Shown here: positions 17,431 to 28,472 of the stretch, one piece after another
Layout: the number at the start of each line of letters is the position of its first letter
Numbering within the stretch: the first letter of the stretch is position 1
Source: Melieria omissa
Taxonomy: Eukaryota > Arthropoda > Insecta > Diptera > Ulidiidae
DNA length: 64,000 bases
Assembly (NCBI GenBank): GCA_963971225.1
Contig: OZ020270.1
Coordinates: 29,263,123-29,327,122, forward strand
Reading direction: 5' to 3'
Position numbers and translations under genes: made by a program
The notes under the pieces: model-generated
Databases searched by the model: none
What the model saw: the letters and a program-made list of their open reading frames with translations, nothing else
Told to the model about the DNA's origin: nothing

Positions 17431-18295
17431 AATATCGAACTATGTGACAAAGATGGCATACAGACTTGAGCCATTTCGGCGTAGTGTGCCAGCGTTGTGG
17501 CCTCGATTCGTTCTACAATACATGCACCGCAAAAGCTATATTCAAAAGTATTTTATCAAGTAAAATATGTGACATAATTTTACGTGAAACCAACCGAAAA
17601 GGGCACTTTATTCAATATATATAATCGAAATCTGAAAAATATGAGTTATCAACTTTTTGGGCTTATGACGCAAGAATTTCTTATCATCTCCAAGGTCAAT
17701 TGTACCCGGGAAAACCCGCTGAAGGCGAATGTCGATAAATGTAGGCGAGAGAGTTGTTTTGGATCTGGTTTTTAAATATAAAATATCTTGGAGTTTATAT
17801 AACCAAAATCAAATTTTCGTTTCCTCAAAATCGATTGAGTGATTGTTTTCCGTTGACAAAATTGTTTTATTACAAATTATTAACTTTAGAAAAATTTTAC
17901 TTACAAAAAAAATCTATGAAATCTACGCAACTCCATATAAAATGTATTGGGGTACCCGGGTGCCCCAGCACACGGGTAAGGGTGTAAAAAGTTAAATGTT
18001 GTGCCACACCCTCAAAAATACAAAAAAAGGGATTAAAGACTCGAAAATAAAGACAGAATACCATTTTGGGAGTTTTCATGAAGATTCACCTTTCTAGGTT
18101 ATCCGCAAGTACATAAAATTTCGATATAAAAGTGATTTGGATACCCGGGTACCCCATCACACACATAAGGGTTAATTAAAATCAGTTAAGGAACATATTA
18201 AATTATTTATTTAAATAAGAAAAGCACAGAAAAACCGAAATTTTCAATTTTAATTTAATTTAAGAAGTCAACATTTCTTATTTTATACTTATAAA

Positions 18296-18760
18296 CTAAC
18301 ATATTTGGAAAATGAGATCCATTATAACAATAACATAAAGTAGGTACTTCTTTGTTTCTTTTTTTATATATTCAGTCATCGAAAAACATAAATAAAAATA
18401 AATATTCTCAATAAAAACAAAACTTAAACAAAATTGCAAGACCTTAACTTGCAGTTTTTCGCGAAAGTCAAAACACAGATTGTGTGAGTATTCCAGGAGC
18501 TTTGCATTCGAAAAACACTGTGTTTTACGTTTCTTTCTCGAGTCCCTAATAGAGCAGTTCTTACGCACTGCTAACCTTTCTTCAGCGCTACTACAAGATG
18601 GAGCTGCTGATGGAGCGGTTCCATTGTTACGCTGGAGGATGCGCTGAATAGCCATTCTGATATCACGTTGTAATTCAAAGCCTACATCGGCCTCAACATC
18701 GCTGCAGTCATTGTTCGGTATATTTTCGTCATCTGAAAAATCTTCTTCCAACCACGTCAC
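18296..18760 (-). pseudogene. deleted piggyBac-like transposase remnant
   Basis: The minus-strand frame from ATG 18760 begins MTWLEEDFSDDENIPNNDCS, an acidic start. It then jumps to a basic, Cys-containing stretch (RKKRKTQCFSNAKLLEYSHN, LCFDFREKLQ) like the damaged end of a Cys-rich C-terminal domain. This fits an internally deleted transposase inside piggyBac-like element 1. The last 45 codons are low-complexity read-through. No catalytic residues are seen. Confidence 0.45.
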
Positions 18761-19552
18761 GCTGCGTCATTTAGAGCGATTATCAACCAAAACAATAAAA
18801 AACTAGGAATGTAAAAAAGTCACGTAACCGCCTAACATGGGTCGTCTAGACTCCTAGCAACAGTTTTTTACTCACTAGAGACAAACGCGATCACATCCGA
18901 CTGCGACATGGGGTTGCGCGGCACTGAGTGGCGCAAGGAAAAGGTACATGAACTAACACATTTATGCGAAGCTCGGGCGTAAAAATATTCACGCTTAAAC
19001 ATTTCTGGGGGTCTGTAAGACGTATGCTAAGTGGTTAAGGGTTAAAAGAAAACAAAATAAAAACTCATTAACCCTTTCGCTATTTTGTTGCCATATGGCA
19101 ACATGTTACTTTTTTGACGTCTGAACTCTCTGTGGTTTAAAGAATACATTTTTATTGGTCCTTAGCATAGTTTGAAGTTTTAGGAAAAATACGAAATTAA
19201 TAAACTGAATATTAAAGTCTAAGGATGAGAAATATACACGTTTTTTAATGGTATATCTTGACACAAGAAAGGAAGAAGCAGAAAACTTTAGACAACTTTT
19301 TAGTTTGACGTTTTATTTGACGTTTTCTTTCAATTTAGATACTTTTTTTAATTTTGGCTGAAGTAAATGAAGAAATGTTCAAATTTTCGTTATGCGTAAA
19401 AAGTTGTATGTTTAAGTAATTATTACAGCCACAACGATGTGGTTGCTCTCATAGAAAAACACTCTAAAATACCGGGTCCGAGTATAAAAATTAAAAAATT
19501 TCTTATAGAATGTTGCTAAATTCACCACATAGAAGCCTAAAACGTTGAATAT

Positions 19553-20374
19553 CCTTTTCGCTTAACAACTTCATTTAGTCTTCTAGACATTGAATTAACT
19601 AATTTTTTGGTTATATCTACACCAATATTTTTCCATTCTTGCACCAGGATCTCCATCAGTTGGTCTTTGTTAGATATGTAGGCTTTCTGATGCGCCGTTC
19701 TAACTCTTCCCATAAGTGTTAGATCGGATTTAGATCGGGTGATTGTGCGGGATCCATTATTTCATCGATGAATACCAGCTCCCCCACACCTGATTCCGCC
19801 ATGCAACTTGCGTGTTACTTTTGTTGAACTCAGTATTCTGTTTTCGCCATACCAACATTCTGCCATTTGATCGGAATATATTAAATTTGCGTTCATCAGA
19901 AAACAAAAGCTTACAGGTTTAGTTTTATATCTGGGCATATGCTAACCGCTTTTTTCTATTCATTACACTTATAATCAGTTTACGTCTTGCAACTCTTGCT
20001 TTGTACCCAGCGCGATGTAGTGTTCTGCGCTCGGTTACTGGATGAATTTCCTTATCAAAATCTTCCCTTATTTCTACTGCAATCTGCGTTGACGTTAACT
20101 TGGAATTTTTTTTTACTTTTCTGATGATTTGCGACTCTTCTCTCGCATTACTTGAGAAGTTTGTCGTATTAGCAAATCGTTTCACGATGCTGCGAAAAGT
20201 GAATCGGCTTCTTTCCATAATTTCCCCAATTACGGCATACGATTTCTTCTGGTTCTGCAAATGTGAAATAATTTCGCTCGGCTTCGGTCGTTTCTCTTTG
20301 TTTTCAGAATTTGCAGCTAACACGAACACTTTTTGAAATGTATCAATGGCGTTATTGAAAAGTAACGGTAGCAA
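19553..20374 (-). pseudogene. Tc1-like transposase remnant
   Basis: The N-terminal 150 residues are open (20374 to 19925): SRFTFRSIVKRFANTTNFSS, then KVKKNSKLTSTQIAVEIRED and HRAGYKARVARRK match the two Tc1 helix-turn-helix units. After a break, the first catalytic Asp is visible in FSDERKFNIF (near 19890). The region with the second Asp is deleted. SPDLNPI near 19735 is followed by a stop where the catalytic Glu should be. Dead transposase of the 15791-22226 element. Confidence 0.8.
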
Positions 20375-20414
20375 CCATGTGCTCGCATACGCCTATGCTG
20401 GCAGATCAACACAT

Positions 20415-21985
20415 CTATATCTATACTATTATATAAAAGCAAGTGTGACGTTTTTTGAGCCACAATCAGGCAAAAACCACTGAACCGATTTAGATGAAAT
20501 AAGCACCAAACATTTTTTTATCTGTTTGAATGGTACATAGGCTATAACAAAACTCATCTATGGTATGCTTTTGTAAGGCAATATGGGTATCAAACGATTC
20601 CGCTTATCAATTCGGCAAACATAGGCTATAACATAATCGGCCACGCCCACTTTCCGTGCCCACTAAACTAACAAAACGAAGCTACGGTACATGTTAGTAA
20701 ATCAGTATTAATACCAAATGATTCCGTTCCGTTCCGTTCTTCGTTGATGTTAATATAGGATATATAAGATTGACCACGCCCACCCGATATGCCTTTTCGC
20801 CACGCCCACTATAATAACAAATCAGCCATGGTATATTTGTCTTAGCAATATGGGTATCAAACGATTCAGCGTGTCATTGCGGCAAACATAGGCTCTAATA
20901 TAATCGGCCACGCCCACTTTCCGTGCCCTCGAAACTAACAAAACGAAGCTACGGTACATGTCGGTAAATCAGTATTAATATCGAATGATTCCGTTCCGTT
21001 CTTCGTTGATGTTAATATAGGATATATAAGATTGACCACGCCCACCCGATATGCCTTTTCGCCACGCCCACTATAATAACAAATCAGCCATGGTATATTT
21101 GTCATAGCAATATGGGTATCAAACGATTCAGCCGTTCATTGCGGCAAACATAGGCTATAATATAATCGGTCACGCCCACTTCCCGCGCCCACTAAACTAA
21201 CAAAACAAAGTTACGGTACATGTCTGAAAATTAATGTTGATATAAAATGATTCTGTGTTTCATAGCGGTAAACATAAGCTATATAAGGTTGACCACGCCC
21301 ACCTTTTACGCCTTTCTGCAATTTCCATGACGACAGAAATTTACTGTGCTATATTTGTGCAAAACAATATGGATATAAAAAAATTTTGCGAGTCATTGCA
21401 GCAAATATCTTTATGTTGTATATAAAAATTAATGTATATTTGTTTGTTGGTCCCACGGCATTAAAACTCAAAAACTAGATAGCCGATTAGCTGAATATTT
21501 TCGTAATGAGAAGTCGAACAGCATTTGAATTTGGTGCGGGTCCACCGTTTAGATGTTCCGTTTCACTGGTAAAATTTGATGGGCGTTGGACAAGAGGCGT
21601 GGCACTTTTTAAATGCCGGTGTAACTTTGAAACTATAGCGTTCTCATTAATGACACTCGGTACAAACGTACGGTTTAGTTGTGTTTTTCCATATGGGGAA
21701 TAGGGTGGGTTTTTAACAAGGGGGCGTGGCACCGCCCATAGAACTTAAATTTTTTATATGGAATATCTTCGGAATGAGATATCGGGCAGCATTAAAATTT
21801 GGTACGGGGCCACCGTTTAGATGTGCCGTTTCACTGGTAAAACTTTGTGAGCGTTGGACAAGGGGCGTGGCACTTTTTAAGCAACTCAAATGTTGTGATT
21901 AACTGTGGAACTACAAATCACACATCAAAGATTTACGTGGGTGGGTGGGTATTGGACGAGGGGCATGGCACCGCCCATTGAGTAA
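20415..21985. repeat. tandem-repeat block, possibly Helitron-like
   Basis: Begins TCTATACTATTATATAAAAG, a start I associate with insect Helitrons, then CTGAACCGATTTAGATGAAA. Roughly 3.3 units of about 260 bp follow: the junction TTGACCACGCCCAC recurs at 20770, 21032 and 21289, and GCCATGGTATATTTGTC at 20825 and 21087. A second pair of diverged units (about 275 bp apart) starts near 21490 and 21760 (CCACCGTTTAGATG, GTTTCACTGGTAAAA). I could not find the 3' hairpin and CTRR end, so the class is uncertain. Confidence 0.5.
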
Positions 21986-22228
21986 ATAATAAAATAATAA
22001 GACTTAGAGTTGCTATGCCAATAATTTAGTTCCTGCGAAAAGGGGCTGTTGAATGAGTTTCTTTTCTATCTTTATATTATAATTTGAAAATTATGCTACT
22101 ACCAAATGAACAACAACTGTGTAAATACGTGTGAAATAAAATTACATTAATTTTCTATTTCATTTCCATGAATTTTCTTGATTTATTTCAAAGTTCTTGC
22201 TGTGCCAGTTATATTGTTTGCCACTGTA

Positions 22229-22517
22229 TATGAAGACTTCTTACTTGCAACTCTGCTTGACTTTTTCTGACGTTTAAGCGGCCAATCTTATTTCATTCCC
22301 ATTTTCGCCTAGTTTTTGATATTCTCATTATTTAAAGAAAAATGGATTTAAACAGAAGAAATTATTGATATTTTAGAAGTCACTAAAATGTCTATTAACC
22401 ACTCAACTTTGTCCACATTTGTCTTCCAGCCCCTTTGTCCACATTTTAATTTCAATGGAAAACAAAACGTCCGGCCCGTCCGTCCGTGTAAATAAGCTCT
22501 TATGACACGTTCTGACT
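22229..22517. other. unassigned DNA
   Basis: About 290 bp between the Tc1-like element and the inverted Gypsy insertion. I see no coding or structural feature here. Confidence 0.5.
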
Positions 22518-22994
22518 ATATTGTTACGAATACTAGTTCTAGTGGGCTGGTACGTATCTCTGGATTGTGCAATTTAAAATAAAAAAAACACTTAATTTCT
22601 CAAACGCAGTGAATAAAAATTAACAATCATTTTATTTCACAAATTTCACACTTTACTGTCTTTACACTTAATGATTTGCTTAATTACTCCGTGTGGCACC
22701 TTCACTTGCCTAAACCAAGACTGACTCGCTGCGCCGTACCCGGCTGCCTTTTATACCTGTCCGGTTATCGCGCAGATCGTTCGCGCACATTCTTATTGGA
22801 CTAAAAGTTTCCATTATTATCGCGGGCCATCATTGCCAGATCGAATTATAGCAAGCCGCTGTACTTTAAAGTGCATGTCTAAAAGTATGCCCGTAAAAGC
22901 ATTCATAGTACGGCGCGTAGCGACAGGGCGCCTTGCACAGCGACCGGCTGCTTTGCACAGCGAAAGACTGTCTTATCATGACACTGCCCACCAC

Positions 22995-23551
22995 TTAGAC
23001 TTTTTCGTCCCGAACAAGTGCCGAGGCTCCGCTGTGATAAGGCGCCAGGCGCTCCAAATGGACTACCTTCAGCTTAGCGCCTCTATTGCTGCAACGTTGA
23101 ATCCTGTATACCACGTCATTAATCCTAGTCACGACTTTGTACGGTCCTTCCCATGGGGTTTGAAGTTTTGGAGACAAACCTTTCCTCCGCTGCGGGTTGT
23201 AGAGCATTACCAGATCGTCTTCTTGGAACCCTGCTGAGTTGGCCCGTAGATCATATCTGGCTTTCACCTTATCGCTGTCCATTTTGGTGCGGCTCCTTAT
23301 AAACTGGTGAATTTCCTCCAGTTCCGCCCGCTTATTGACCACGTAGTCAGTCTTAGCGCCTCCCGTCGTGCTGACTACCCCGAACTTCAAGTCAGCGGGT
23401 AACCGCAACTCTGTGCCGAAAACTGCTCGGGCTGGAGTGAGTGATGTCGTGTCGTGCGGGGCTGACCTATACGCCATCAGGAACAGGGGGACATGCGTGT
23501 CCCAATCCTTTTGATTCCTGCCTACCACTTTCCGCAGATATTCCTCCAGTG
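22995..23551 (-). pseudogene. pol: Gypsy integrase C-terminal fragment
   Basis: Reads RTLEEYLRKVVGRNQKDWDT through VYRIQRCSN to the stop at 22995, equivalent to the last third of the integrase in copies 1 and 2. The catalytic Asp and Glu residues lie upstream and are not included. The first dozen residues of the open frame come from the opposite-strand arm past the junction at about 23551. Confidence 0.8.
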
Positions 23552-23944
23552 TCCTTGGAGCGCTTGGCGCCTTATCACATCGGAGCCTTGGCACTTGTTC
23601 GGGACGAACAAGTCTAAGTGGTGGGCAGCGTAACGATAAGACAGTCTTTCGCTGTGCAAAGCAGCCGGTCGCTGTTCAAGGCGCCCTGTCGCTACGCGCC
23701 GTGCTATGAATGCTTTTACGGGCATACTTTTAGGCACGCACTTTAAAGTACAGCGGCTTGCTATAATTCGATCTGGCAATGATGGCCCGCGATAATAATA
23801 GAAACTTATAGTCCAATTAGAATGTGCGGGAACGGTCTGCGCGATAACCGGACAGGTATAAAAGATAGCCGGGTACGGCGGAGCGAGTCAGTCTTGGCTT
23901 TGGCAAGTGAAGGTGCCACACGGAGTAATCAAGCAAATCATTAA

Positions 23945-24501
23945 CAGCCCTATTCTGGCACTACCGTAACAATTGTTACCCTCCGTAACAATTGAATTGA
24001 ATTTGATTGTTTCCGTATTCTGGAAAAATGGTGCCAAGAAGAAGTTCAAACAATTCACCACTCGAGGTGAAAGCTCTTTTATTGTCGAAACAGCTGTTTT
24101 TTGTATTTTTTCTGTCAAACTGTAAAAAAATAAATAAACAAAAAATGGCAAATGCAGAAAATCTGGCGAAGCAAGTCTTTTTTTTGGAGTTTCTTCACAA
24201 TGTATATAAGTATATGTTCTTTTGGTTTTTAGAGTTCCTAAGTTTAAGCGCACAACACGTCGCGACGCAGGAGCAGCTGAAGCATTTTTTTTGCAGTTTC
24301 TCACGGCGCTTTTGAACACGAAATTTAAATTTTATAATTTTTGTATGCTTGTCACCTGCTCGTACGGAGGTAACAAATTTCGAAACAATTGTCACCTCTT
24401 GAGCTTTTGAATTTGCTCCAGAATACCAAAAAGTGACAATTATTACCAAGTATGCAATTGTTACCGAGGTGACTATTGTTACGGTTGCCAGAATAGGGCT
24501 G
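23945..24501. mobile_element. MITE with TAA duplication (Harbinger-like) in an LTR
   Basis: CAGCCCTATTCTGGCA at 23945 and its exact inverted copy ending 24501, flanked by TAA (23942-23944, 24502-24504). The uninterrupted LTR sequence is seen in the sister arm near 22660-22685. 557 bp. Internal open frames show no known protein. Confidence 0.75.
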
Positions 24502-24846
24502 TAAGTGTAAAGACAGTAAAGTGTGAAATTTGTCAAATAAATTGTTGGTTTTTATTGACTGCGTTTGAGAAATTAAGTGTTTCTTTTTTATTGTAAATTG
24601 CACAATCCAGAGATACGTACCAGCCCACTAGAACTAGTATTCGTAACAATATCATATATGGTGTCATTTGTAGTGAGTTAAATGAGAACGGGTTGTCATA
24701 TGGCAGTGGCTTCCCCAGGGGAGGGGATTGGGGGGGATGGATCCCCCTTGGTGGATAAATTCATTTATCCAATTTGATGTAAACATTTAACAAACATTGA
24801 AATATTTTTATTAGTTGCTTTCCCTCTTCTGTGGGCACCTACTTAA

Positions 24847-25366
24847 CCATTTCCTTCCCATGGTAGCCATATGGCTACCAAATTCAAATTTGGAATTTCG
24901 ATGTATAATTTTCGATTTTTCCCCATTCTATGAATTGTATCGCTTAAAAGAAACATTGTTCTGAGCTTTTTCAGCAAAATATGTAGTTTGTTTTTATGGG
25001 AACATTGAAAATTGTTAACATTTGTGCAACGGTTCCCGCTCGACAGTGCAGCAGAATTAAATGGCAAAAATGTAATATTGCTCTATGTTTAACAAAGGAC
25101 ACCAAATAACTCTAAAATTCTAACAAATAACTCTAAAAACTTGAAAATAAGGGACATTTTGTTTTCATATAAAATATGTTTTAATTTTGCTTCATAAAAG
25201 CCCAGTGTAGTCTAGTGTAGTATGGCTACCTCCTCCTCGCACCTTCCACTGGAAAGTCGAAACCATTTTAAATATGATGCAAAATACTTTTAAACAGTTC
25301 TCTCGTTTCAAATAACCAACTTCCAATTTGTTTCTATGGCTATTTCATAATTCGGGAAGGAAAGGG
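24847..25366. mobile_element. piggyBac-type MITE
   Basis: TTAA at 24843-24846 and 25367-25370; ends CCATTTCCTTCCC and inverted CCCTTTCCTTCCCG. The 18-bp palindrome GGTAGCCATATGGCTACC lies just inside the left end. A related single end (CCCTTTCGC...TTGCCATATGGCAA) occurs at 19072 after TTAA, without a detectable partner. The 24653-24842 stretch has an isolated hAT-like end (CAGTGGCTTCCCC, 24703). Confidence 0.65.
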
Positions 25367-25370
25367 TTAA

Positions 25371-26156
25371 AACCTAATAGTTAAAAATATACTAGAATAA
25401 TTAAGTAAATAGCGAGTTTCAACTTCAATGAACTAAATTTGAAATTAAGAAACTGTCGTATTTTTTATTTAAAGCAAGAAAATAAAAAGAATTATAAATG
25501 TAAAATACGTTACATATGGATCTGCTTCAACTGCTTGACCAATGCAAATATTGCAACGATATAATGCAGTATCATGACTCAAACACATTGAGATTTTATA
25601 TTGGACACATAAAAATCGCGTTTTGATATACATATCAATTATTATTTCTAGATTTCTTGCACTGTTAACAGTTCAATTTGTCCTCTCTGATTTATGTCCA
25701 GCGTCGAAGTTCAAAAACAATGTCCACCTGAAAACACTCAATCGAATTGCTAAAATACCAGACAGGACATGACAACAAATACTTCCTTCAGGAATGTTAT
25801 TGAATTGACATTGGCCTAACTACGAATACAATGGATTAATATTAATTTTGAATATGTTCCGATATTATTTTCCAACGAAAATTATAATTTATTAACGAAA
25901 AAGAAAATAAAACCCAAGGCGAGTGAAAAACACTTGGATCAGATAAATTTTGCGCCAACTAACGTATGCCACGACTACATGGGATGGCATGAAAAGGGTT
26001 CAGGGTTTGAGTCAAATAAAAAGGCCTGATTGAAGCCCTATGCTTGAATAAGGAACAGACGAAAAGAATATTTTTAAGCCATTCTGATAATAAGTACGTA
26101 AAAAATAAAAACAAGAATTGTAACTAACTGGCAAAGTTGTATGAAAATACACCATG
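25371..26156. other. unassigned AT-rich DNA
   Basis: Nearly 800 bp with no open frame of interest, no inverted ends and no RNA motif that I can support. Confidence 0.5.
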
Positions 26157-26164
26157 GTCTGGTC

Positions 26165-26750
26165 CCTGATACGAAAATAGAAGGTAGAGCTAATGCTTCT
26201 TCTCAGCCGTCATATTGCGCATCTGACACTAAAGGTCTTTTTGACGTTCTTCTTTGAAAATGAGATACCGTACTGTTGTTAGAAAATCCCTTCAACATTT
26301 TTTAATACTGCTATGTATTATCTGCTGTTGAATGTGCATTAACATTTTTAAACTTTCGCCCAAAATGTATTAGTCACAGTGAAATGTCTAACCTAACCTA
26401 ATATTTCAAGAACCTTGAATATTTCTAACCATTTAACCCATAAAGCCCTGAATGGACAAAAAATCAGGCACGTTTTCAGCTTGTTTTCTTCCTTGTTAAT
26501 AGTCCCGGAAATTTAGAGCACTAAATTCTACATTGGATAGGGTGGTTTTCAAATTTTTTCCGGGACTATTAACAAGGAAGAAAACAAGCTGAAAACGCGC
26601 CTGATTTTTTGTCCATTCAGGGCTTAATGGGTTAATATAACATCGAAGTGGCATTACGGCTCAAGCTTTTGACAAATACGAAAAACGTCAATATGCACGT
26701 TTAGTGTCAAAACAATTGACAGCGGTTCTACCTTCTATTTTTGTATCATG
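26165..26750. mobile_element. P-like MITE, family C
   Basis: Left end CCTGATACGAAAATAGAAGG and right end, inverted, CATGATACAAAAATAGAAGG, both followed by TAGA. Flanks are GTCTGGTC (26157-26164) and GTCTGGCC (26751-26758), a 7/8 TSD. The right end is especially close to the P element terminus (CATGATGAAATAACATAAGG). A TTAA hairpin MITE is nested at 26437-26631. Confidence 0.7.
26437..26631. mobile_element. TTAA hairpin MITE nested in a P-like MITE
   Basis: TTAA (26433-26436, 26632-26635) flanks CCCATAAAGCCCTGAATGGA and its inverted partner. The arms pair through CCTTGTTAATAGTCCCGGAA on each side, leaving a loop of about 40 bp. 195 bp. It is piggyBac-type by target site. Confidence 0.75.
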
Positions 26751-26758
26751 GTCTGGCC

Positions 26759-27255
26759 ACAGATAACTCATCATATATGTTAGATGTCCACTCTCATACG
26801 ACGAAAACGGCACCAAAATTTCAAGCTCTGAATTAGCTATTTTCCGCAAAACTATGATATTTTATGCACACAGCTGCATGTGCTCATCCAGAACTTTTGT
26901 CGGATTGAATTAATTTGGAATTTCTTTGCTTGCTTGTGATATTCTTTTTTGAAACATACATTTATGATTTTAGCTACACTGATCACGTAATGTATTTGGT
27001 GTAACAGGTAGACAGCACATCAGATCAGCTCGGGTTCAAGGCTGCGCGAGAAACAAAATTTGTCTTAACATTTAACCGTTTTTTTTATTAACTTTTTTAA
27101 TCGGTTATACCTGAAATTAATAATGTGTTGAAAAATTGTGATATAAATAAATCGGCACTAAAAATTGTGTGTATGATCAAAGAATATGAAGTCTTTATTT
27201 TCTTTGTCATAATACATACACGTTGCTAAGGCAACGCATTGCCAATAGTTGCGGC
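26759..27255. other. unassigned DNA
   Basis: No gene recognised. GGTAGACAGCACATCAGATC followed by GGGTTCAAGGC near 27008-27048 is faintly tRNA-like, but it lacks a plausible A box and is not called. Confidence 0.4.
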
Positions 27256-27332
27256 GCCAGCAGCAGTGTGCTTACTTCTACCACATATGTGGTAGATCTA
27301 CCACATTTATTTTTAAAATCAAGTTTCTACTA

Positions 27333-28073
27333 TCAGGTGTACAACTTTGCTTCCGCCGTTTTCCGATAGGTGGCTGTACCGGCTGAGGCTGGTTGAAATA
27401 CATAGATGGTAATGCCTTTAAAGTGAGTGTGGACAGTGCCTAACGAATTGTCATCGCCGTTTCAGTGACAGTTGTTCTTGTTTTCGTATTATTCACGCTC
27501 GAAAATGTCCGTTTATGTGCCCAATTCTCGCCATTTGCGGGAAGTTTTACTTTTCTGTTACAACTCGAAAAAAAATGCAGCTGAAGCGCATCGAATGCTC
27601 TCAGAAACTTACGGTGATGCTGCTCTGAGTGAAAGAACGTGTCGGGAGTGGTTTCAACGTTTTAAAAATGGTGATTTCGACATGATAAAGTCATCCTCCA
27701 ACACGACAATGCTCGGCCTCACGTCGCAAAAGTGGTCAAAAAGTACCTGGAAACGCTGAAATGGGAAGTCTTGCCCCACCCGCCGTATTCCCCAGATGTC
27801 GCCCCTTCTGACTTCCACCTATTCCGTTCGATGGCACACGGCCTGGCAGATCAACATTTTCAATCCTTCGAAGAATTGGAAAAATGGATTGCTTCATGGA
27901 TAGCGTCAAAAGAGGACTCCTTTTTTTGAGCCGGGATCCGAAAATTGCTGGAAAGATGGGAGAAAGTTGTCGCTAGCGACGGACAATACTTTGAATAATA
28001 CATCTGTGAGCACTTTTTCACAATAAAGCTTTTAATTTTGGAAAAAACGGCGGAAGCAAAGTTGTACACCTGA
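27333..28073 (+). mobile_element. mariner element, internally deleted
   Basis: TIR TCAGGTGTACAACTTTGCTT and its inverted copy, each continuing with CCGCCG; TA on both sides (27331-27332, 28074-28075). 741 bp versus about 1.3 kb for a full mariner. The paralogous uninterrupted site is near 59116. Confidence 0.88.
27505..27994 (+). pseudogene. mariner (DD34D) transposase, central deletion
   Basis: Starts MSVYVPNSRHLREVLLFCYN (ATG 27505), the mariner DNA-binding domain, and reads to FKNGDFDM. The part with the first catalytic Asp is deleted. In another frame HDNARPHVAKVV gives the second Asp, and SPDVAPSDFHLF gives the third, 34 residues later, so it is DD34D. A stop at 27927-27929 precedes the C-terminal GIRKLLERWEKVVASDGQYF, which ends near 27994. 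Non-functional. Confidence 0.82.
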
Positions 28074-28472
28074 TACATCTACCACGGAGGGCTTAAAATC
28101 TACCACATTTTTGTGGAACATAAATTTTTCTATTAACCAACCTATTACTCCAAGTAAATTAGAGCTTTGTGTTGCAAAATTGTTGCAGCCGCCGTGGCTC
28201 AGTTGGTTAGTGCGTTAGACAACGAGTCAAAGGCAGCAACCGCAGGTTCAAATACTGCCTGTAATAACACCTAAAACAAAAATAACGGGAAACTCGTTTT
28301 CTCTTTCGGTGGCTGTCCTCTCAGCTGGAAATGGCAAACCTCTGAGAGTAAAAATTGCCTATGAAAAAGCTCCCAACCTGCCGTTCGGAACCGGCACAAA
28401 ACTGTAGGTCCCTTCCACCCGGGTACAAAATTCACACGCACATCACGGGTGGTTGCGGGAAGCTAGGTCTTA

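Larger units (their letters stand above)
16064..18171 (+). mobile_element. piggyBac-like element 2, nested in element 1
   Basis: TTAA at 16060-16063 and 18172-18175. Ends are CCCTAGTGTGTGTGCTG and inverted CCCTTATGTGTGTGATGGGG. Internal repeats of GGGGTACCCGGGTRCCCC follow each end (near 16105, 17950 and 18140), typical of piggyBac subterminal repeats. A LINE fragment (16586-17430) interrupts the body. Confidence 0.8.
15948..19041. mobile_element. piggyBac-like element 1
   Basis: TTAA (15944-15947 and 19042-19045) flanks matching ends: CCCTTAACCACCTAGCAC on the left and inverted CCCTTAACCACTTAGCAT on the right, each followed after a few bases by CATACGTCT and a GACCCC motif. TTAA plus a CCC terminus is the piggyBac signature. 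Element 2 (16064-18171) is nested inside. A minus-strand protein remnant is at 18296-18760. Confidence 0.8.
15791..22226 (-). mobile_element. Tc1-like element expanded by nested insertions
   Basis: Left end CAGTGGCAAACAAAATTATT and right end, inverted, CAGTGGCAAACAATATAACT, both followed by GGCACAGCA, with TA on each side (15789-15790, 22227-22228). The original Tc1 body is about 1.6-1.8 kb, with a minus-strand transposase remnant at 19553-20374. It has been interrupted by a piggyBac-like element (15948-19041) and by a repetitive block (about 20415-21985). Confidence 0.82.
22522..24648. mobile_element. Gypsy-family insertion as an inverted tail-to-tail dimer
   Basis: A minus-oriented LTR (22522-22983) with adjoining integrase sequence (to about 23551) meets, head to head, a plus-oriented integrase end (about 23552-23628) and plus LTR (23629-24648). 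Both outer termini are therefore U5 ends (AACA). The whole is flanked by ATAT (22518-22521 and 24649-24652), a proper 4-bp target duplication, so the rearranged form seems to have integrated as a unit. The LTRs belong to a variant subfamily with an insert around the GTATGCCCGTAAAAGC motif. The plus LTR is interrupted by a MITE. Confidence 0.82.

Noticed and set aside
19068..19110. TTAACCCTTTCGC with TTGCCATATGGCAA, like a piggyBac end
   Set aside because: No right end with GAAAGGG-TTAA was found nearby; left unassigned.
24703..24780. CAGTGGCTTCCCC end resembling an hAT terminus
   Set aside because: No partner end and no 8-bp duplication were found, so it is only mentioned in passing.
27008..27060. 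tRNA-like stretch with GGGTTCAAGGC
   Set aside because: The A box is poor and no stems can be drawn; probably chance.
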